This document shows, piece by piece, positions 36,769 to 46,832 of a stretch of 64,000 nucleotides of DNA (position 1 is its first letter; each line of letters begins with the position of its first letter). The translations under genes were made by a program, and so were the position numbers. The notes beneath the pieces are model-generated. The model had not been told where the DNA came from. It saw only the letters and a program-made list of their open reading frames with translations, and searched no databases. Source of the stretch: Holophagales bacterium (GTDB lineage Bacteria > Acidobacteriota > Thermoanaerobaculia > Multivoradales > Multivoraceae). Location: positions 124,001 to 188,000 of the forward strand of contig VYDI01000008.1 in assembly GCA_009843505.1 (NCBI GenBank). Reading direction: 5' to 3'.

Positions 36769-38841
36769 TCAAGGCAGCGCGAACGCCATCAACTCCGGCA
36801 CGCCGTCCGTCTCGCGCCTGCCGGCGACCGTCAGCGCGATGTACTGCCTGCCCTCCCAGAGGTACGTCATCGGCGTGCCGAGCCCGCGCGCCGGGAGCGG
36901 CACCTCGGCGATCACGTCGCCGGTCCGCTTGTCCCGGGCGACGAGGCGGTTGCCGCCGTCGTCCTCCGGCGCGTGCTGGCCGTGGATCAGCAGCGTCTTC
37001 GTCAGCAGCGGTCCGGTGTAGGTGTCGCCGCCGAGCGGAGGCAGGTCGAGATCCTTCAAACGAGGATGGTTACGCAGCGTGTCGTTGTTGCCGAGCGGCT
37101 TCATCCACACGTGCTCGCCGGTGTTCAGGTCGATCGCGGTCATCCGCGTGTACGGGGGCTTGAACAGGGGCAGACCTTCCGGCATTGCGGGACGGCGGCC
37201 GCGGCCGCCGTGGGTGTAGCGGAGCGTGCCGCCTTCGAGGGGATCCGGCGTGTAGAACGTGACCATGCTGAACGCGTTCCGCGACGGCACGTAGAGCCAG
37301 CCGGTCTCCGGATCGACCGCGGCGCCGTACCAGTTCGCGCCGCCTCCGGCTGACGGACGGAAGATCGTGCCCCGCTTGCCGCCGGGTTCGGGCAGGGAGG
37401 GCGGCGTGTAGAGCGGCCCGATCCGGTAGTCCTTGATGACGTCGAGAGCCATCTGTCTGATCTCGGGCGTGAAGTCGGCCAGGTCGTCTTCCGTCACGCC
37501 CTGGTACTCGAAGGCCGCCGGCTTCGTCGGGAAGGGCTGGGTAGGAGCTGCCGTGTCGCCGGGCATCGTTGCCGGGGGTACCGGTCGGTCCTCGATCGGC
37601 CACACGGGTTCACCCCTGACGCGGTCGAAGACGTAGAGGAAACCCTGCTTGCTGACCTGGGCGACGATCTGTCGGGGGCCGGCGCCGCCGGGCCCCGGGA
37701 GGTCGATCAGGGTCGGTGCGGCGGGAAAGTCATAGTCCCAGAGGCCGTGACGGACGGCCTGGAAGTGCCAGACCTTCTCGCCCGTCTCGACATCCACCGC
37801 GACCAGGCTCTCGGAGTAGAGGTTGTCGCCCGGCCGGTGGCCGCCGTAGAAGTCGTTGGTGGCGGTGCCGATCGGCAGGTAGACGATGCCGTTCTCGTCG
37901 TCACCCGAGAGCATGGTCCACACGTTCGCGTTGCCCGAGTACCGCCAGGACCCGTCCTCCCAGGTCTCGACTCCCTCGTCGCCTTCCTGGGGCACGGTGC
38001 GGAACACCCAGCGGAGCTCGCCCGTGCGCGCGTCCCAGCCGCGCACCCAACCCGGGATGGACTCCTTGGTGATCCGCCGGTCTGCGATCGAGGCGCCGGT
38101 GACGACGACGTCCCGGACCACGACCGGCGGCGACTGCATCGAGTAGAGCAGGGCGTTCAGGTAGTCCCGCTCGCCGCGGTTGGCGCGCGGCAGCCCGTCC
38201 ATCAGATCGACCCGGCCGCCGTCTCCAAAGTCCTCGTTCGGGCGGCCGCTACGGGCATCGACCGAGAGCAGGTAGCCGTCGCCCGTGCCCCAGTAGACCC
38301 GGCTGTCGGCGTCGTCGCCCTCCTCGCCGTTCGTCCAGTAGGCGACGCCGCGCTGGTTCCAGACCACGGTCATCGTCGTCGTGCCGCTTTCGTAGCTCTT
38401 CGGGTTGTACGCCCAGACCGTCCGGCCGGTCCCGGGATGAACCGCGGCCCCGATCGAGATCGGCGTGTTCAGGAACAGCAGCCCTTCCTGCATCAGCGGC
38501 GTCGCCTTCAGGTTGCGGATGTACGGAGCGCGGCCGGCGCGCCAGAGCAGCGGATCGTCGTCCTTCAGGCGGCGGAAGATGACGTCGCGGTCGGCGTACC
38601 ACTCGCCGCCCGCCTCCGATTTGCTGAGGAATCCGTCCACCGACCGCCAGCGCCAGACGACCTCGAGTTCGCCGAAGTTGGCGGCGTCGATCTGATCGAG
38701 CGGCGAGTACTTGGTCGACCCTGTGTCACCGCCGTAGCTCGGCCACTCGCCGGCCGGGGCGCCGCGCTGGGCGGCGGCCGGGGCGGTCAGGAGAAGGGCG
38801 ATTGCGGCGAAGATGGCGGAGACGACGCGAGTTCCCGGCAT
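36769..38841 (-). CDS. PQQ-dependent dehydrogenase (quinoprotein)
   Basis: A 690-residue periplasmic quinoprotein with a signal peptide ending TAPAAAQ. The mature protein begins WPSYGGDTGSTKYSPLDQI, a characteristic start of membrane glucose dehydrogenase-like propellers, and contains repeated propeller strands such as GWDARTGELRWVFRTV, AVDVETGEKVWHFQ and PETGWLYVPS (each partly conserved). It lacks the N-terminal membrane helices of Gcd, so it is soluble or peripheral. The alcohol or sugar substrate is not evident. It is downstream of the ABC genes on the same strand, 25 bases after the last permease. Confidence 0.88.
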   Translation of the reverse strand: MPGTRVVSAIFAAIALLLTAPAAAQRGAPAGEWPSYGGDTGSTKYSPLDQIDAANFGELEVVWRWRSVDGFLSKSEAGGEWYADRDVIFRRLKDDDPLLWRAGRAPYIRNLKATPLMQEGLLFLNTPISIGAAVHPGTGRTVWAYNPKSYESGTTTMTVVWNQRGVAYWTNGEEGDDADSRVYWGTGDGYLLSVDARSGRPNEDFGDGGRVDLMDGLPRANRGERDYLNALLYSMQSPPVVVRDVVVTGASIADRRITKESIPGWVRGWDARTGELRWVFRTVPQEGDEGVETWEDGSWRYSGNANVWTMLSGDDENGIVYLPIGTATNDFYGGHRPGDNLYSESLVAVDVETGEKVWHFQAVRHGLWDYDFPAAPTLIDLPGPGGAGPRQIVAQVSKQGFLYVFDRVRGEPVWPIEDRPVPPATMPGDTAAPTQPFPTKPAAFEYQGVTEDDLADFTPEIRQMALDVIKDYRIGPLYTPPSLPEPGGKRGTIFRPSAGGGANWYGAAVDPETGWLYVPSRNAFSMVTFYTPDPLEGGTLRYTHGGRGRRPAMPEGLPLFKPPYTRMTAIDLNTGEHVWMKPLGNNDTLRNHPRLKDLDLPPLGGDTYTGPLLTKTLLIHGQHAPEDDGGNRLVARDKRTGDVIAEVPLPARGLGTPMTYLWEGRQYIALTVAGRRETDGVPELMAFALP

Positions 38842-38866
38842 GATGACTCCGCATCGTATCCGCCCG

Positions 38867-40297
38867 TCAGTCGGCGCCCCGCACGCGGCCTAGTCCGACC
38901 CCCGCCGCCGCGCCGATCAGCGCGAGAAGTCCAGCCAGCACGGCGAGCGGCGCGGTCGCCCGGCGAGCCAGGTCGGCGGAGTCCCCGTCCACGAGGCTGA
39001 ACGTCGGGACGTCGGCGAGGACGCCGGCATTCATCTGCTCGTCGGCCATGATCGCGGGGACGAAGAACTCCCGCCACCGCTCGGCGAACGCCCGCACCTG
39101 GGACTGGAAGTCGGCGAAGCGCGCGTCGCCCGTCCCCGCGGCGTCGAGCAGCGCTTCCTGCGCCAGGAGCGCCGGCGACAGGAAGCGGTAGCGGCGCACC
39201 AACGCCGTCTGTTCGGCGCGGCGGGCATCGTGCTCCGCCGCGACTTCCTCCAGGCGGCCGTTCACGGCGTCCGTAGCGGCCCAGGAGAGCGCGCCCAGAC
39301 CGGGCTCGTCGGCGACCACGCCATCCGCCATTTCCGGATGATCCTCCAGGTAGCGCGCGAGGAGCTCGCTGCGCCGGTTCACGGCGTCGTTCGATGCCTC
39401 CCGCTGGGCCGTCACCATCTCGACGCGCGACGGCAGCGGGTGCAGCAGGCCGGCCGCCGCGTTGATCGCGGCCGGCAGCACCACGACGAGCACCAGCCAC
39501 GCGCCCACCAGGACCGTCGCGTTCCAGGCCGAGGATCGGCCGAGCGCGTTGACCCACGCCGCCAGCGCGAACCAGAAGAGCGCGTAGGCGACGGCCGTGA
39601 CGCTCCAGAGGAGAATCCGGCCGGGCGAGCCGAAGCCTCCCGTTGCCAGGGCGCCGAGCAGCGAGACGCCAAGCACGATCGCCGCGACCACCAGCGCCCG
39701 GAATGCGAGCTTCACGGTCACGACGCTCCGGGCCGACACCGGCTGCGAGAGGGTCAGCGCCAGCGTGCCCTGCTCGCGCTCCTCGGACAGGACGTTGAAG
39801 CTCAAGGCCAGAACGAGCAGCGGCAGCAGGTAGACCACCGCGAAGGCGAGGTCGAACCGCCCAACCATCAGGTTGAGTGGATTCTCGACCTCGCCGTTCT
39901 GGTGAAACGACGCTTCGTTGGTGTAGATGTTGACGTCGTAGTAGTAGGGGAGGAGATCGCTCTGACCGATCGCGAGGGCGGTTAGAGGGCCCGGCGCCAG
40001 CACGGCCGTGTGGCTGCCCGAAGGTCCACCCAGCACGCGGGGCGAGCGCGGGTCGGCGAAGGGCGAAGAGGGCTGGCCGCCGGCCTCGATGGCTTCCAGT
40101 TCCTGCCGCAGGGCGCTGGCGCGCTCGACGTTGCCGCTCGTCGTGGCCTCCACGGTGCGTTCCTGGAACCGCAGCCAGACGACGCCGTTCGTCAGCGCGT
40201 AGCCGAGCAGGACGACGAAGAGCCCGAGGGCGATCTTGAGCGGCCGATCGGCCATCAGCAGACGCCACTCGTTCTTCAGGACGGTTCGCGCCGTCAC
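38867..40297 (-). CDS. ABC-2 permease (DUF3526 type), second
   Basis: A 476-residue membrane protein with about six helices in the pattern of ABC-2 permeases and a large outside loop containing the two Asp/Glu-rich helices typical of DUF3526/NosY-like proteins. The first helix is followed by a long loop (about 40-130); LSEEREQGTLALTLSQPV (about 167-184) is a conserved coupling segment. It starts with GTG one base after the stop of the first permease. With that permease and the 41708 ATPase it forms a complete transporter. Confidence 0.82.
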   Translation of the reverse strand: MTARTVLKNEWRLLMADRPLKIALGLFVVLLGYALTNGVVWLRFQERTVEATTSGNVERASALRQELEAIEAGGQPSSPFADPRSPRVLGGPSGSHTAVLAPGPLTALAIGQSDLLPYYYDVNIYTNEASFHQNGEVENPLNLMVGRFDLAFAVVYLLPLLVLALSFNVLSEEREQGTLALTLSQPVSARSVVTVKLAFRALVVAAIVLGVSLLGALATGGFGSPGRILLWSVTAVAYALFWFALAAWVNALGRSSAWNATVLVGAWLVLVVVLPAAINAAAGLLHPLPSRVEMVTAQREASNDAVNRRSELLARYLEDHPEMADGVVADEPGLGALSWAATDAVNGRLEEVAAEHDARRAEQTALVRRYRFLSPALLAQEALLDAAGTGDARFADFQSQVRAFAERWREFFVPAIMADEQMNAGVLADVPTFSLVDGDSADLARRATAPLAVLAGLLALIGAAAGVGLGRVRGAD

Positions 40298-40298
40298 C

Positions 40299-41711
40299 TT
40301 AGGCCACCTCCGCCCGCCGGACCTGAGCGGACGCGAGCAGGACGGCGCCCGCCAGCCACGCGCCGAGCACGGCGAGCGACAGGATCCGGTTGCCCAGCAC
40401 CCAGCCCAGGGGCGGAGCTTCGTACTCCAGCGGAGGCACGGATTCCCAGAGCTCGGCGCCCGCGGCGTACGAGAAGTCGCCGGTCAGGGAGTTCTCGGTC
40501 ATGTCGCCGTTCATCTGTCGCATGAGATCGCGGCGGTAGGTCTCCGCGGCTTCGGCGAAGTGCCTGTGCTGCTCGACATCCGTTCCCGCCAGGCCCATCG
40601 ACAGCGTGCGAACCGCGATCGACGGGGCCGCCGCCGCCAACACCTCCTGCAGGATTCCCTGGCGCCTGAAGGCGTCCCACAACGCGCCGTAGTTGCGGTC
40701 GAAGATCCGGTTGGAGAACTCCTCGCTCTCCTGCAGATAGACGCCCACCGCGTTGATGGGCAGGTCTTCGACCCGTTCCACTCCGTACTCGGCTAGCAGC
40801 CGCTGCGTCGACTCGGCCCGGTCCGGAGGGGCGATGTCCTCGACGCCGTCGGCCATCTCGCGTTCGACGGTGCGAGCGAACTCGAAGGCGGAGGGCGTCG
40901 CGTAGACCCGCTTCGACAGGTCCACCGCGACGCGCGGCGCGACGAGGCCGTTGACCACCCACACTGCCAGCAGGAACACCAGCGCGGTGCGCGACGACCG
41001 TGCCCTCGCCGACACGGCGAGAGACAGCGCCAGGAAGACGACGAAGTAGGCCAGATAGGCGCCGGCCAGGACGGCGCCCCGAGCCACCGGCGACGCCGTC
41101 GGACCGGGATTCGCGACGACCAGCGCCGTTGCTCCCGCTACCGCCGCCGGCACCAGCAAGAGCGCCAGCGCTCCGGAAGCGCCCAGAGCCTTGCCCAGGG
41201 CCAGCTCTCTCCAGCCAACGCCGGTGGCCACCAGTTGGCGCAGCGTTCCCCGTTCGCGCTCGCTGGCGAAGGCGCCGAAGGTCAACAGGATGATCAGCAG
41301 GGGCACGAGATGCTGCAGCACCTGCGCCGCCGTCAGAGCCCCTATCCGCTGGGCCGCCGTCACATCCTGGGCCGGACGCAACAGGAAGTCGTTCTGCCGG
41401 TGCGCTTCCAGCCACACCGACGTGCCGGTGAAGGGATCCACGCCTTCGTCGACGAAGGACAGCGCCAGCCGGGGCTTGAAGGCGTAGACGCCGTAGTGCG
41501 CCGCCGAGTGAGGGTTCTTCTCCCCCTGCGTCTCCCAGTGCTCACGGGCCGTGGCCTGCGCGGCCGCATGTTCCTGGCTTGCCTTCCGCGCCTGGACCCA
41601 GCCGTGAGCCAGTGAGACGAGCAGCAGCGACCCCACGAGAATCGCGGACCAGCGAAAGCGGCCGTCCCGGATCATGTCGGCGAACTCCTTGCGGACGATG
41701 TGGTGGATCAT
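40299..41711 (-). CDS. ABC-2 permease (DUF3526 type), first
   Basis: 470 residues from the ATG at 41711. It has an N-terminal helix at about 20-37, a large extracytoplasmic loop, then helices beginning with LVPLLIILLTFGAFASERERGTLRQLVATG (part is the family signature). It is homologous to the following permease, so the two probably form a heterodimer. It overlaps the ATPase stop by four bases. Confidence 0.84.
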   Translation of the reverse strand: MIHHIVRKEFADMIRDGRFRWSAILVGSLLLVSLAHGWVQARKASQEHAAAQATAREHWETQGEKNPHSAAHYGVYAFKPRLALSFVDEGVDPFTGTSVWLEAHRQNDFLLRPAQDVTAAQRIGALTAAQVLQHLVPLLIILLTFGAFASERERGTLRQLVATGVGWRELALGKALGASGALALLLVPAAVAGATALVVANPGPTASPVARGAVLAGAYLAYFVVFLALSLAVSARARSSRTALVFLLAVWVVNGLVAPRVAVDLSKRVYATPSAFEFARTVEREMADGVEDIAPPDRAESTQRLLAEYGVERVEDLPINAVGVYLQESEEFSNRIFDRNYGALWDAFRRQGILQEVLAAAAPSIAVRTLSMGLAGTDVEQHRHFAEAAETYRRDLMRQMNGDMTENSLTGDFSYAAGAELWESVPPLEYEAPPLGWVLGNRILSLAVLGAWLAGAVLLASAQVRRAEVA

Positions 41712-42466
41712 CGCGGTCCTCCGTTGTCGCTTACATGTTCCAGATAGATCCGCTCGAGATCGGCATGGCCGACCTCGGCGGTGCTCAGCTCCGTGACCAG
41801 GCGTCCGTAGTGCATGATGCCCACTCGGGTGCCGGTGTCCTTTGCGCGAAACAGGTCGTGAGTCGCCATCAGCACGGCGACGCCGCGATTCCTGAGCCGC
41901 TCGACCAGCGCCGAGAACTCGCTCGAGGCCGTGGGGTCGAGACCGGAGGTCGGTTCGTCCAGCAGCAGCGCGTCGGCTTCCTTGGCGATGGCGATCGCGA
42001 TGCCGACCTTCTGGCGCATGCCCTTGGAGTAGGTGGATACCCGTCGCCCTGCCGCCTCGCCGTCCAGGCCGGCTTCGACGAGAATCTCGACCAGTCGCTC
42101 CCGGCCCAGCGATCCCTGGCCGCCCAGCGCGGCGAAGTACTCGAGGTTCTCGATCCCGCTGAGGTTCCGATACAGCATCACCTGCTCCGGGATGTAGGCG
42201 AGTCGGCGCTTGGACTCGCGGTCGTGAGTGGACACGTTCAGGCCGGCTACGAGGGCCTGACCCGCCGAGGGCGCCACGAAGCCGAGGAAGAGGTTGATCG
42301 TCGTGGTCTTCCCCGCGCCGTTGGGACCGAGGAGGCAATAGACCTCTCCGGGCGCGATCGCCAGGTCCAGGGAGTCGAGGGCTCGCGTACCGCCGTAGTC
42401 CTTGGTCAGTCCGCGAGCTTCGAGAAGGGGAGCGGCCCCCGTGTGCGACTCTTGCGATTCGGTCAT
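41708..42466 (-). CDS. ABC transporter ATP-binding protein
   Basis: A 252-residue ABC ATPase. Walker A is GPNGAGKTTT (about 49-58), the signature is YSKGMRQKVGIAIA (the S-K-G-M-R form), Walker B is ALLLDEPTSGLDP and the switch His is in ATHDL. This resembles NosF/CcmA-type ATPases that work with DUF3526 permeases. It overlaps the big permease at 42463-42466. Confidence 0.93.
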   Translation of the reverse strand: MTESQESHTGAAPLLEARGLTKDYGGTRALDSLDLAIAPGEVYCLLGPNGAGKTTTINLFLGFVAPSAGQALVAGLNVSTHDRESKRRLAYIPEQVMLYRNLSGIENLEYFAALGGQGSLGRERLVEILVEAGLDGEAAGRRVSTYSKGMRQKVGIAIAIAKEADALLLDEPTSGLDPTASSEFSALVERLRNRGVAVLMATHDLFRAKDTGTRVGIMHYGRLVTELSTAEVGHADLERIYLEHVSDNGGPR

Positions 42467-45400
42467 TCTCCTCCTCCTTCTCCGCGCCAGACGTTGTCGG
42501 TTGGCGAACGCTCGAACGACGGCCAGGCGTCGATGATCGTGAAGGGCGCTTCGGGCTCGGTGGTCGCGGGCACCGGTCCGATCCGGTGGCGCTCATCGCT
42601 GCCGTCCTCGTAGCGCTGGGTCACGTGGATGGGCACCGTGAGCGGTTCCCAGCCGCCGTCCCGCCACAGCCAGCGCTGACCCGCGATCTCCACCGTGCGC
42701 CCGGACTCCGCGACCAGGACATCGGACGACGCCGGCGGTCCGAGCAGCGCGCGAGCGTCGTCTTCGCCTACCGCGGCCGCCAGGGCTTCGGACAGCGCTC
42801 CGCCGGCGCGGACCGCGGCGGTTACTTCTTCGATGGCCGCGACCGCCTGGGCCGGGCCGATCGACTCGACCCATGCTGCCGTGGCCAGGGGCGTGTAGTG
42901 ACGAATCCACGGCACGTCGCCCGCGGCTTCGACGCTGATCGCGGGTGCATCGAGCGCGCCGAACGCCTCGATGACCTGACCACTGACCCGGGAGTGCAGC
43001 GCCAGCCAGGCGTCCCTGCCGTCCGCGCGGCGCACACACTCCATGCCGATCCAGCCCGACACGCCGACACGCAGCCAGTCCTCGCCGGGCTCCTTGCGCA
43101 GGCCGGCATCGCCCGCGAGCTGCCGCGCCGCAAAGGCGGCGGCGATCGTTGCCCGTCGTCGCCAGTGGCCGAAACCGTCGGCGGCGACGTCCCATCCCTC
43201 GTGCTCCGGCAACCACAGCAGTCCGCCGTGGAGCGCGGTCTCTCCCAGTTCGCGGGGCGCCTGGAGCACGGCGCCGACGGCCGGCGCTCTTCCCAGCAGG
43301 CCGGCCACGCAGCTCCGCATCCCGATCACGTCGTTCAGGACGACCTCGACGTCGTTGGAACGCATCGAACCGTGGTACACGGTCACGCCTTTCACGTTCG
43401 CTTCCATGGGCTTTCGCGGCCACCAGGCGGCAGCGAAGTCGAGCGGGCCGCTTGTGTGACCCGTCGTCGCGGTCCGCGCCTGCCGCGACGGATCCGCGCT
43501 TTCGCCGGAGGCGAAGCGAATCGTCCAGCGCCAGTCTCCCGGGGGGGCGACTCCCATGGCGGGCGACAGCGCGTGGGCGTCGGCGGCGACGGGATCGTCC
43601 GGCAGCCCGTGGAGCTCGCGATCGTGCGGCGCGCGCACCAGCCGGTCGGGATCGTGACCGAGCGTCGGCAGAACGTCGGCCGCGCGCAGCCAGACGCCCG
43701 ATTCGTGCAGCCACCTGCTCTCGCCGTGGTCCGCCCAACCCTCGTCGCGGACGGTCAGGTCGAGCTCCACGGTGCAGCCCTCCTCTCCCGTCCGGCCGCA
43801 GTCGCCGAGTTCGAGCGAGAACTGATCGAAGGCGACTGTCACCGCCGCCTGTTCGCCGCCGACGGATGCGTACTGGATCTCCGCCCCGTCCGGAAGCGCT
43901 CCATGAAGAAGGCCCGACGCGGCGCGGACGCCGTCCAGGCGCCACCGGGCGGTGGCCGTGCGTCCTGCGGGATCGACATCCACGAACGCTTCGCCGCCGG
44001 CGGTCGAGAACGAGGTCGTCGACGCCCACCAGCGCTTCTCCCACTCGGCGTCTTCCGCCGTCTCGGCGGCCTCGGACTGGTAACCGCCCAGCGTGACGAA
44101 CTGCTCGTACAGCACGGTGTGGGTTCCGAAGGCCAGGACGACGCCGGTCGCCGCCAGCACTCCCGCTCCACTCGGAATCCGGCCGAGAGCGGTTCGCCAG
44201 CGCAGGGGCACGGTCAGCGCGGTGCCTCGCGGCCACGCCAGCCACGCCACGGCAACGAGAATCACCACGATGGCCAGCTTGAACAGGTCGGCCGTCAGGA
44301 TGTGGTTCATCCAGGGCCCCCAGCCGGCGAACTCGGACACCGTGGCGTGCGCCGGCACGCCGAACTCCGCCGGCGGATAGGTCGTGACGGCCAGTTCGTG
44401 GTTGACCACGATGATGAACGCGCAGATGACCGAGACGGCGTGCGCCGCTCCCGCGTGGCGGATCAGCGCATGCGCCAGCAGCACGAGCGCGGCGACTTCC
44501 AGAAGCGCGGGCGCCAGCAGCAGGGCGAAGAACGGTGCCGGATTGGCTAGGCTGAAGGCGCCGGGAAGCGCCAGTCCGGTCACGATCCACACCGCCACGA
44601 GGGGAGTCAGGGCGAAGGCGACCGTCAGGCAGAGTGACGCCAGCGCCCGTCCGACGACGCGCGTGCCAACCGGCGCCGGCGTCGCGTCGCTGATCTCGCT
44701 CCAGCCGGTGCGGTCGTCGCGGCGCGCCATGACGCCGACGAAGGCGGCCACCATGAAGACGATCACGAGGTAGAAGTACTCGATGGTCATCCGCTCGACC
44801 AACCCGGAGCGGGGCTGTAGCGGACCGTCGGCGTGAAGGACGACGTGAACGAAGGCGCCGCCGACGCCCGTCGCCACCATCATGGCGAGGGCGAGCGGCG
44901 TGCCCCAGCCCCGGAACGAGAGTTTCAGGTGCCATGCCGCCTCGGTCCAGGTTGCCCGGAGCCAGGACGGCGTGGCCGCGGGGCCTGGGGGAAGAACCGA
45001 CTCTGGCGCTTTCGCTCGCGCTCCGCTCGCTTGCGACCTTCGCCGGCGCGTCGCCGGCGCCTTCTCGAGCGCCAGGCGTTCCCGGTTGACGCGGCGCAGC
45101 ACGATCGCCAACAGGAGCAGCGGCGGCAGCGTCCAGATCAGGCGGTTGACGAGCAGGGGCGGCGTCAGTTCGATGACGGCCTGCCCCTTCTCGCGCGGCG
45201 TCATCAGGTTCGTCTGTTCCTCGATCTCGGCGAAGCCGGAGGCGTCGAGCAGGGTCGCGACCGCCGGGCTGGCGTCGCCGCCGCGAACGACGACCATGGC
45301 CACCATCCAGACCAGCATCAGCATGGCCGCGACCGCGAAGGGCCCGGCGATGCTTCGGGTCCAGATCGCCGCGCACAGGAACAGCGCGCCGACTCCGGCC

Positions 45401-45897
45401 GCGGTCGGCAGGGTGAACAGCAGGAGCGAATGGGCCATCGCGAACCACGGGTGCGGACCCACCGCGTCCGGCGGGATGATCCCCAGGGCGCCGAGCGCCG
45501 GGACCAGCCAGAAGCCGATGGCCGTCGCGACGGGAAGGAGGGTCGAGAGAGTCAGGGCGCCCAGGTAGCGGCCGAAGAGCAGCGCCGGCAGGGAGACGGG
45601 TGTCGACAGAACGACTTCGTGCAGGCTGGCGTTCCGGTCGCGGACCACGTTCAGGCCGAAGAGCCAGGCCCAGACGAAGAAGATCCAGACGGCCTGTCCG
45701 GCCATCATCAGGTAGATCACGTGGGGGCTGTTGCGCGGCACCTCGGTGGCGCCCATCTCGCGCATGTAGTCGGCGTTGAGAATCACGATGAGCGCGTAGC
45801 CGATGAGTCCGGGGAAGACGATCGCCAGCAGCGGCCCGCGGCAGCCGGCCCGGAACTCCTGCCACGCCTGGGCGGCGACGAAACGCAGGGTGTTCAC
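42463..45897 (-). CDS. ABC-2 permease fused to degenerate M1-peptidase-like domain
   Basis: 1144 residues from the GTG at 45897, which overlaps the stop of the upstream ATPase gene. It has two ABC-2-like membrane halves (about 1-270 and 310-590) joined by a Lys/Arg-rich linker, then a large periplasmic part (about 605-1140). That part resembles the M1 aminopeptidase domain fused to some ABC-2 permeases, but where the family has HExxHxxW (zinc site) this protein reads AAAFAARQL near residue 925, with no HExxH anywhere. So it is likely a binding or scaffold domain rather than a peptidase. The M1 relationship is an inference from layout and weak similarity. Confidence 0.75.
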   Translation of the reverse strand: MNTLRFVAAQAWQEFRAGCRGPLLAIVFPGLIGYALIVILNADYMREMGATEVPRNSPHVIYLMMAGQAVWIFFVWAWLFGLNVVRDRNASLHEVVLSTPVSLPALLFGRYLGALTLSTLLPVATAIGFWLVPALGALGIIPPDAVGPHPWFAMAHSLLLFTLPTAAGVGALFLCAAIWTRSIAGPFAVAAMLMLVWMVAMVVVRGGDASPAVATLLDASGFAEIEEQTNLMTPREKGQAVIELTPPLLVNRLIWTLPPLLLLAIVLRRVNRERLALEKAPATRRRRSQASGARAKAPESVLPPGPAATPSWLRATWTEAAWHLKLSFRGWGTPLALAMMVATGVGGAFVHVVLHADGPLQPRSGLVERMTIEYFYLVIVFMVAAFVGVMARRDDRTGWSEISDATPAPVGTRVVGRALASLCLTVAFALTPLVAVWIVTGLALPGAFSLANPAPFFALLLAPALLEVAALVLLAHALIRHAGAAHAVSVICAFIIVVNHELAVTTYPPAEFGVPAHATVSEFAGWGPWMNHILTADLFKLAIVVILVAVAWLAWPRGTALTVPLRWRTALGRIPSGAGVLAATGVVLAFGTHTVLYEQFVTLGGYQSEAAETAEDAEWEKRWWASTTSFSTAGGEAFVDVDPAGRTATARWRLDGVRAASGLLHGALPDGAEIQYASVGGEQAAVTVAFDQFSLELGDCGRTGEEGCTVELDLTVRDEGWADHGESRWLHESGVWLRAADVLPTLGHDPDRLVRAPHDRELHGLPDDPVAADAHALSPAMGVAPPGDWRWTIRFASGESADPSRQARTATTGHTSGPLDFAAAWWPRKPMEANVKGVTVYHGSMRSNDVEVVLNDVIGMRSCVAGLLGRAPAVGAVLQAPRELGETALHGGLLWLPEHEGWDVAADGFGHWRRRATIAAAFAARQLAGDAGLRKEPGEDWLRVGVSGWIGMECVRRADGRDAWLALHSRVSGQVIEAFGALDAPAISVEAAGDVPWIRHYTPLATAAWVESIGPAQAVAAIEEVTAAVRAGGALSEALAAAVGEDDARALLGPPASSDVLVAESGRTVEIAGQRWLWRDGGWEPLTVPIHVTQRYEDGSDERHRIGPVPATTEPEAPFTIIDAWPSFERSPTDNVWRGEGGGE

Positions 45898-46793
45898 GCG
45901 ACCCGCGCTTCCCGCCGCCGGCTGCCGTGCGCGATGGCGGCGTGGTACACGTCCTCCAGGCGAGGCGCCTGGGGCTCCCAGGACTCGCCAGGGCGCGTCG
46001 TCGCCTCGACGACGACCAGCGAGCCCGTGGGCTTCGCCGAGACGTGCAGGGCGTCCTCCGGCAGAGCCTCGCCGCGGGGAACCACGCGCGACCACAGGCG
46101 GCCTTCGAGCTCCGCGGCCAGGGACGCCGGCGTTCCTTCGGCGACGATCCGGCCCTGGTCGAGGATGGACAGCCGTTCGCACAGGCTCTCGACATCGTCG
46201 ACGATGTGGGTCGACAGCAGCACGACGTTGTCCGCCGCGATGTCGGCCAGCACCCGGTGAAAGCGGCTCCGTTCCGCCGGATCGAGGCCCGAGGTCGGTT
46301 CGTCGACGATCAGCAGGCGGGGATTCCCGGCGAGGGCGATCGCGATGCCGAAGCGGCGCAGCATGCCGCCGGAGTAGGTCGCGACGGCCCGGTCGGCGTC
46401 CTGGCTGAGATTCACCTGTTCCAGGAGTCCTGCTACTTCGCGCCGCCGCTCGGAGGCGTTCGTGCGCCCCTTCAGGTTGGCGAAACGGTCCAGGAGTTGG
46501 CGACCGGTCACCGTCGGGTAGGTCCCGATCTGCTGCGGTAGGTAGCCGAGCCGTCGCCGCAGGTAGTCCGGGTCCGCCAGGACGTCGACACCGTCGAGCA
46601 GGATCGTGCCGCTGTCCGGCGCCTGCAGGGTAGCCAGGGTCCGCATCAGCGTGCTCTTGCCGGCGCCGTTCGGGCCGAGCAGGCCGTAGAGGCCCGGCTC
46701 GACCGTCAGGTCGACGTCTTCCAGCGCCCGGATGCCGCCCGGGTAGGTCTTGTTCAGGCCGGTGACTTCGAGGCCTTCGGTCTTCTGTGGCAT
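45894..46793 (-). CDS. ABC transporter ATP-binding protein
   Basis: A 299-residue ABC ATPase: Walker A GPNGAGKST (about 38-46), signature YSGGMLRRFGIAIAL, Walker B LLIVDEPTSGLDP, switch His in STHIVDD. A C-terminal extension of about 85 residues may regulate it or contact the big permease. It overlaps the fused permease gene by four bases, so they are partners. The TonB-dependent receptor gene lies upstream, ending 39 bases before its start. Confidence 0.93.
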   Translation of the reverse strand: MPQKTEGLEVTGLNKTYPGGIRALEDVDLTVEPGLYGLLGPNGAGKSTLMRTLATLQAPDSGTILLDGVDVLADPDYLRRRLGYLPQQIGTYPTVTGRQLLDRFANLKGRTNASERRREVAGLLEQVNLSQDADRAVATYSGGMLRRFGIAIALAGNPRLLIVDEPTSGLDPAERSRFHRVLADIAADNVVLLSTHIVDDVESLCERLSILDQGRIVAEGTPASLAAELEGRLWSRVVPRGEALPEDALHVSAKPTGSLVVVEATTRPGESWEPQAPRLEDVYHAAIAHGSRRREARVA

Positions 46794-46832
46794 GGGTTCT
46801 TCCCCGTTGGATGTTGCCGGCGCTCCGCCTCC

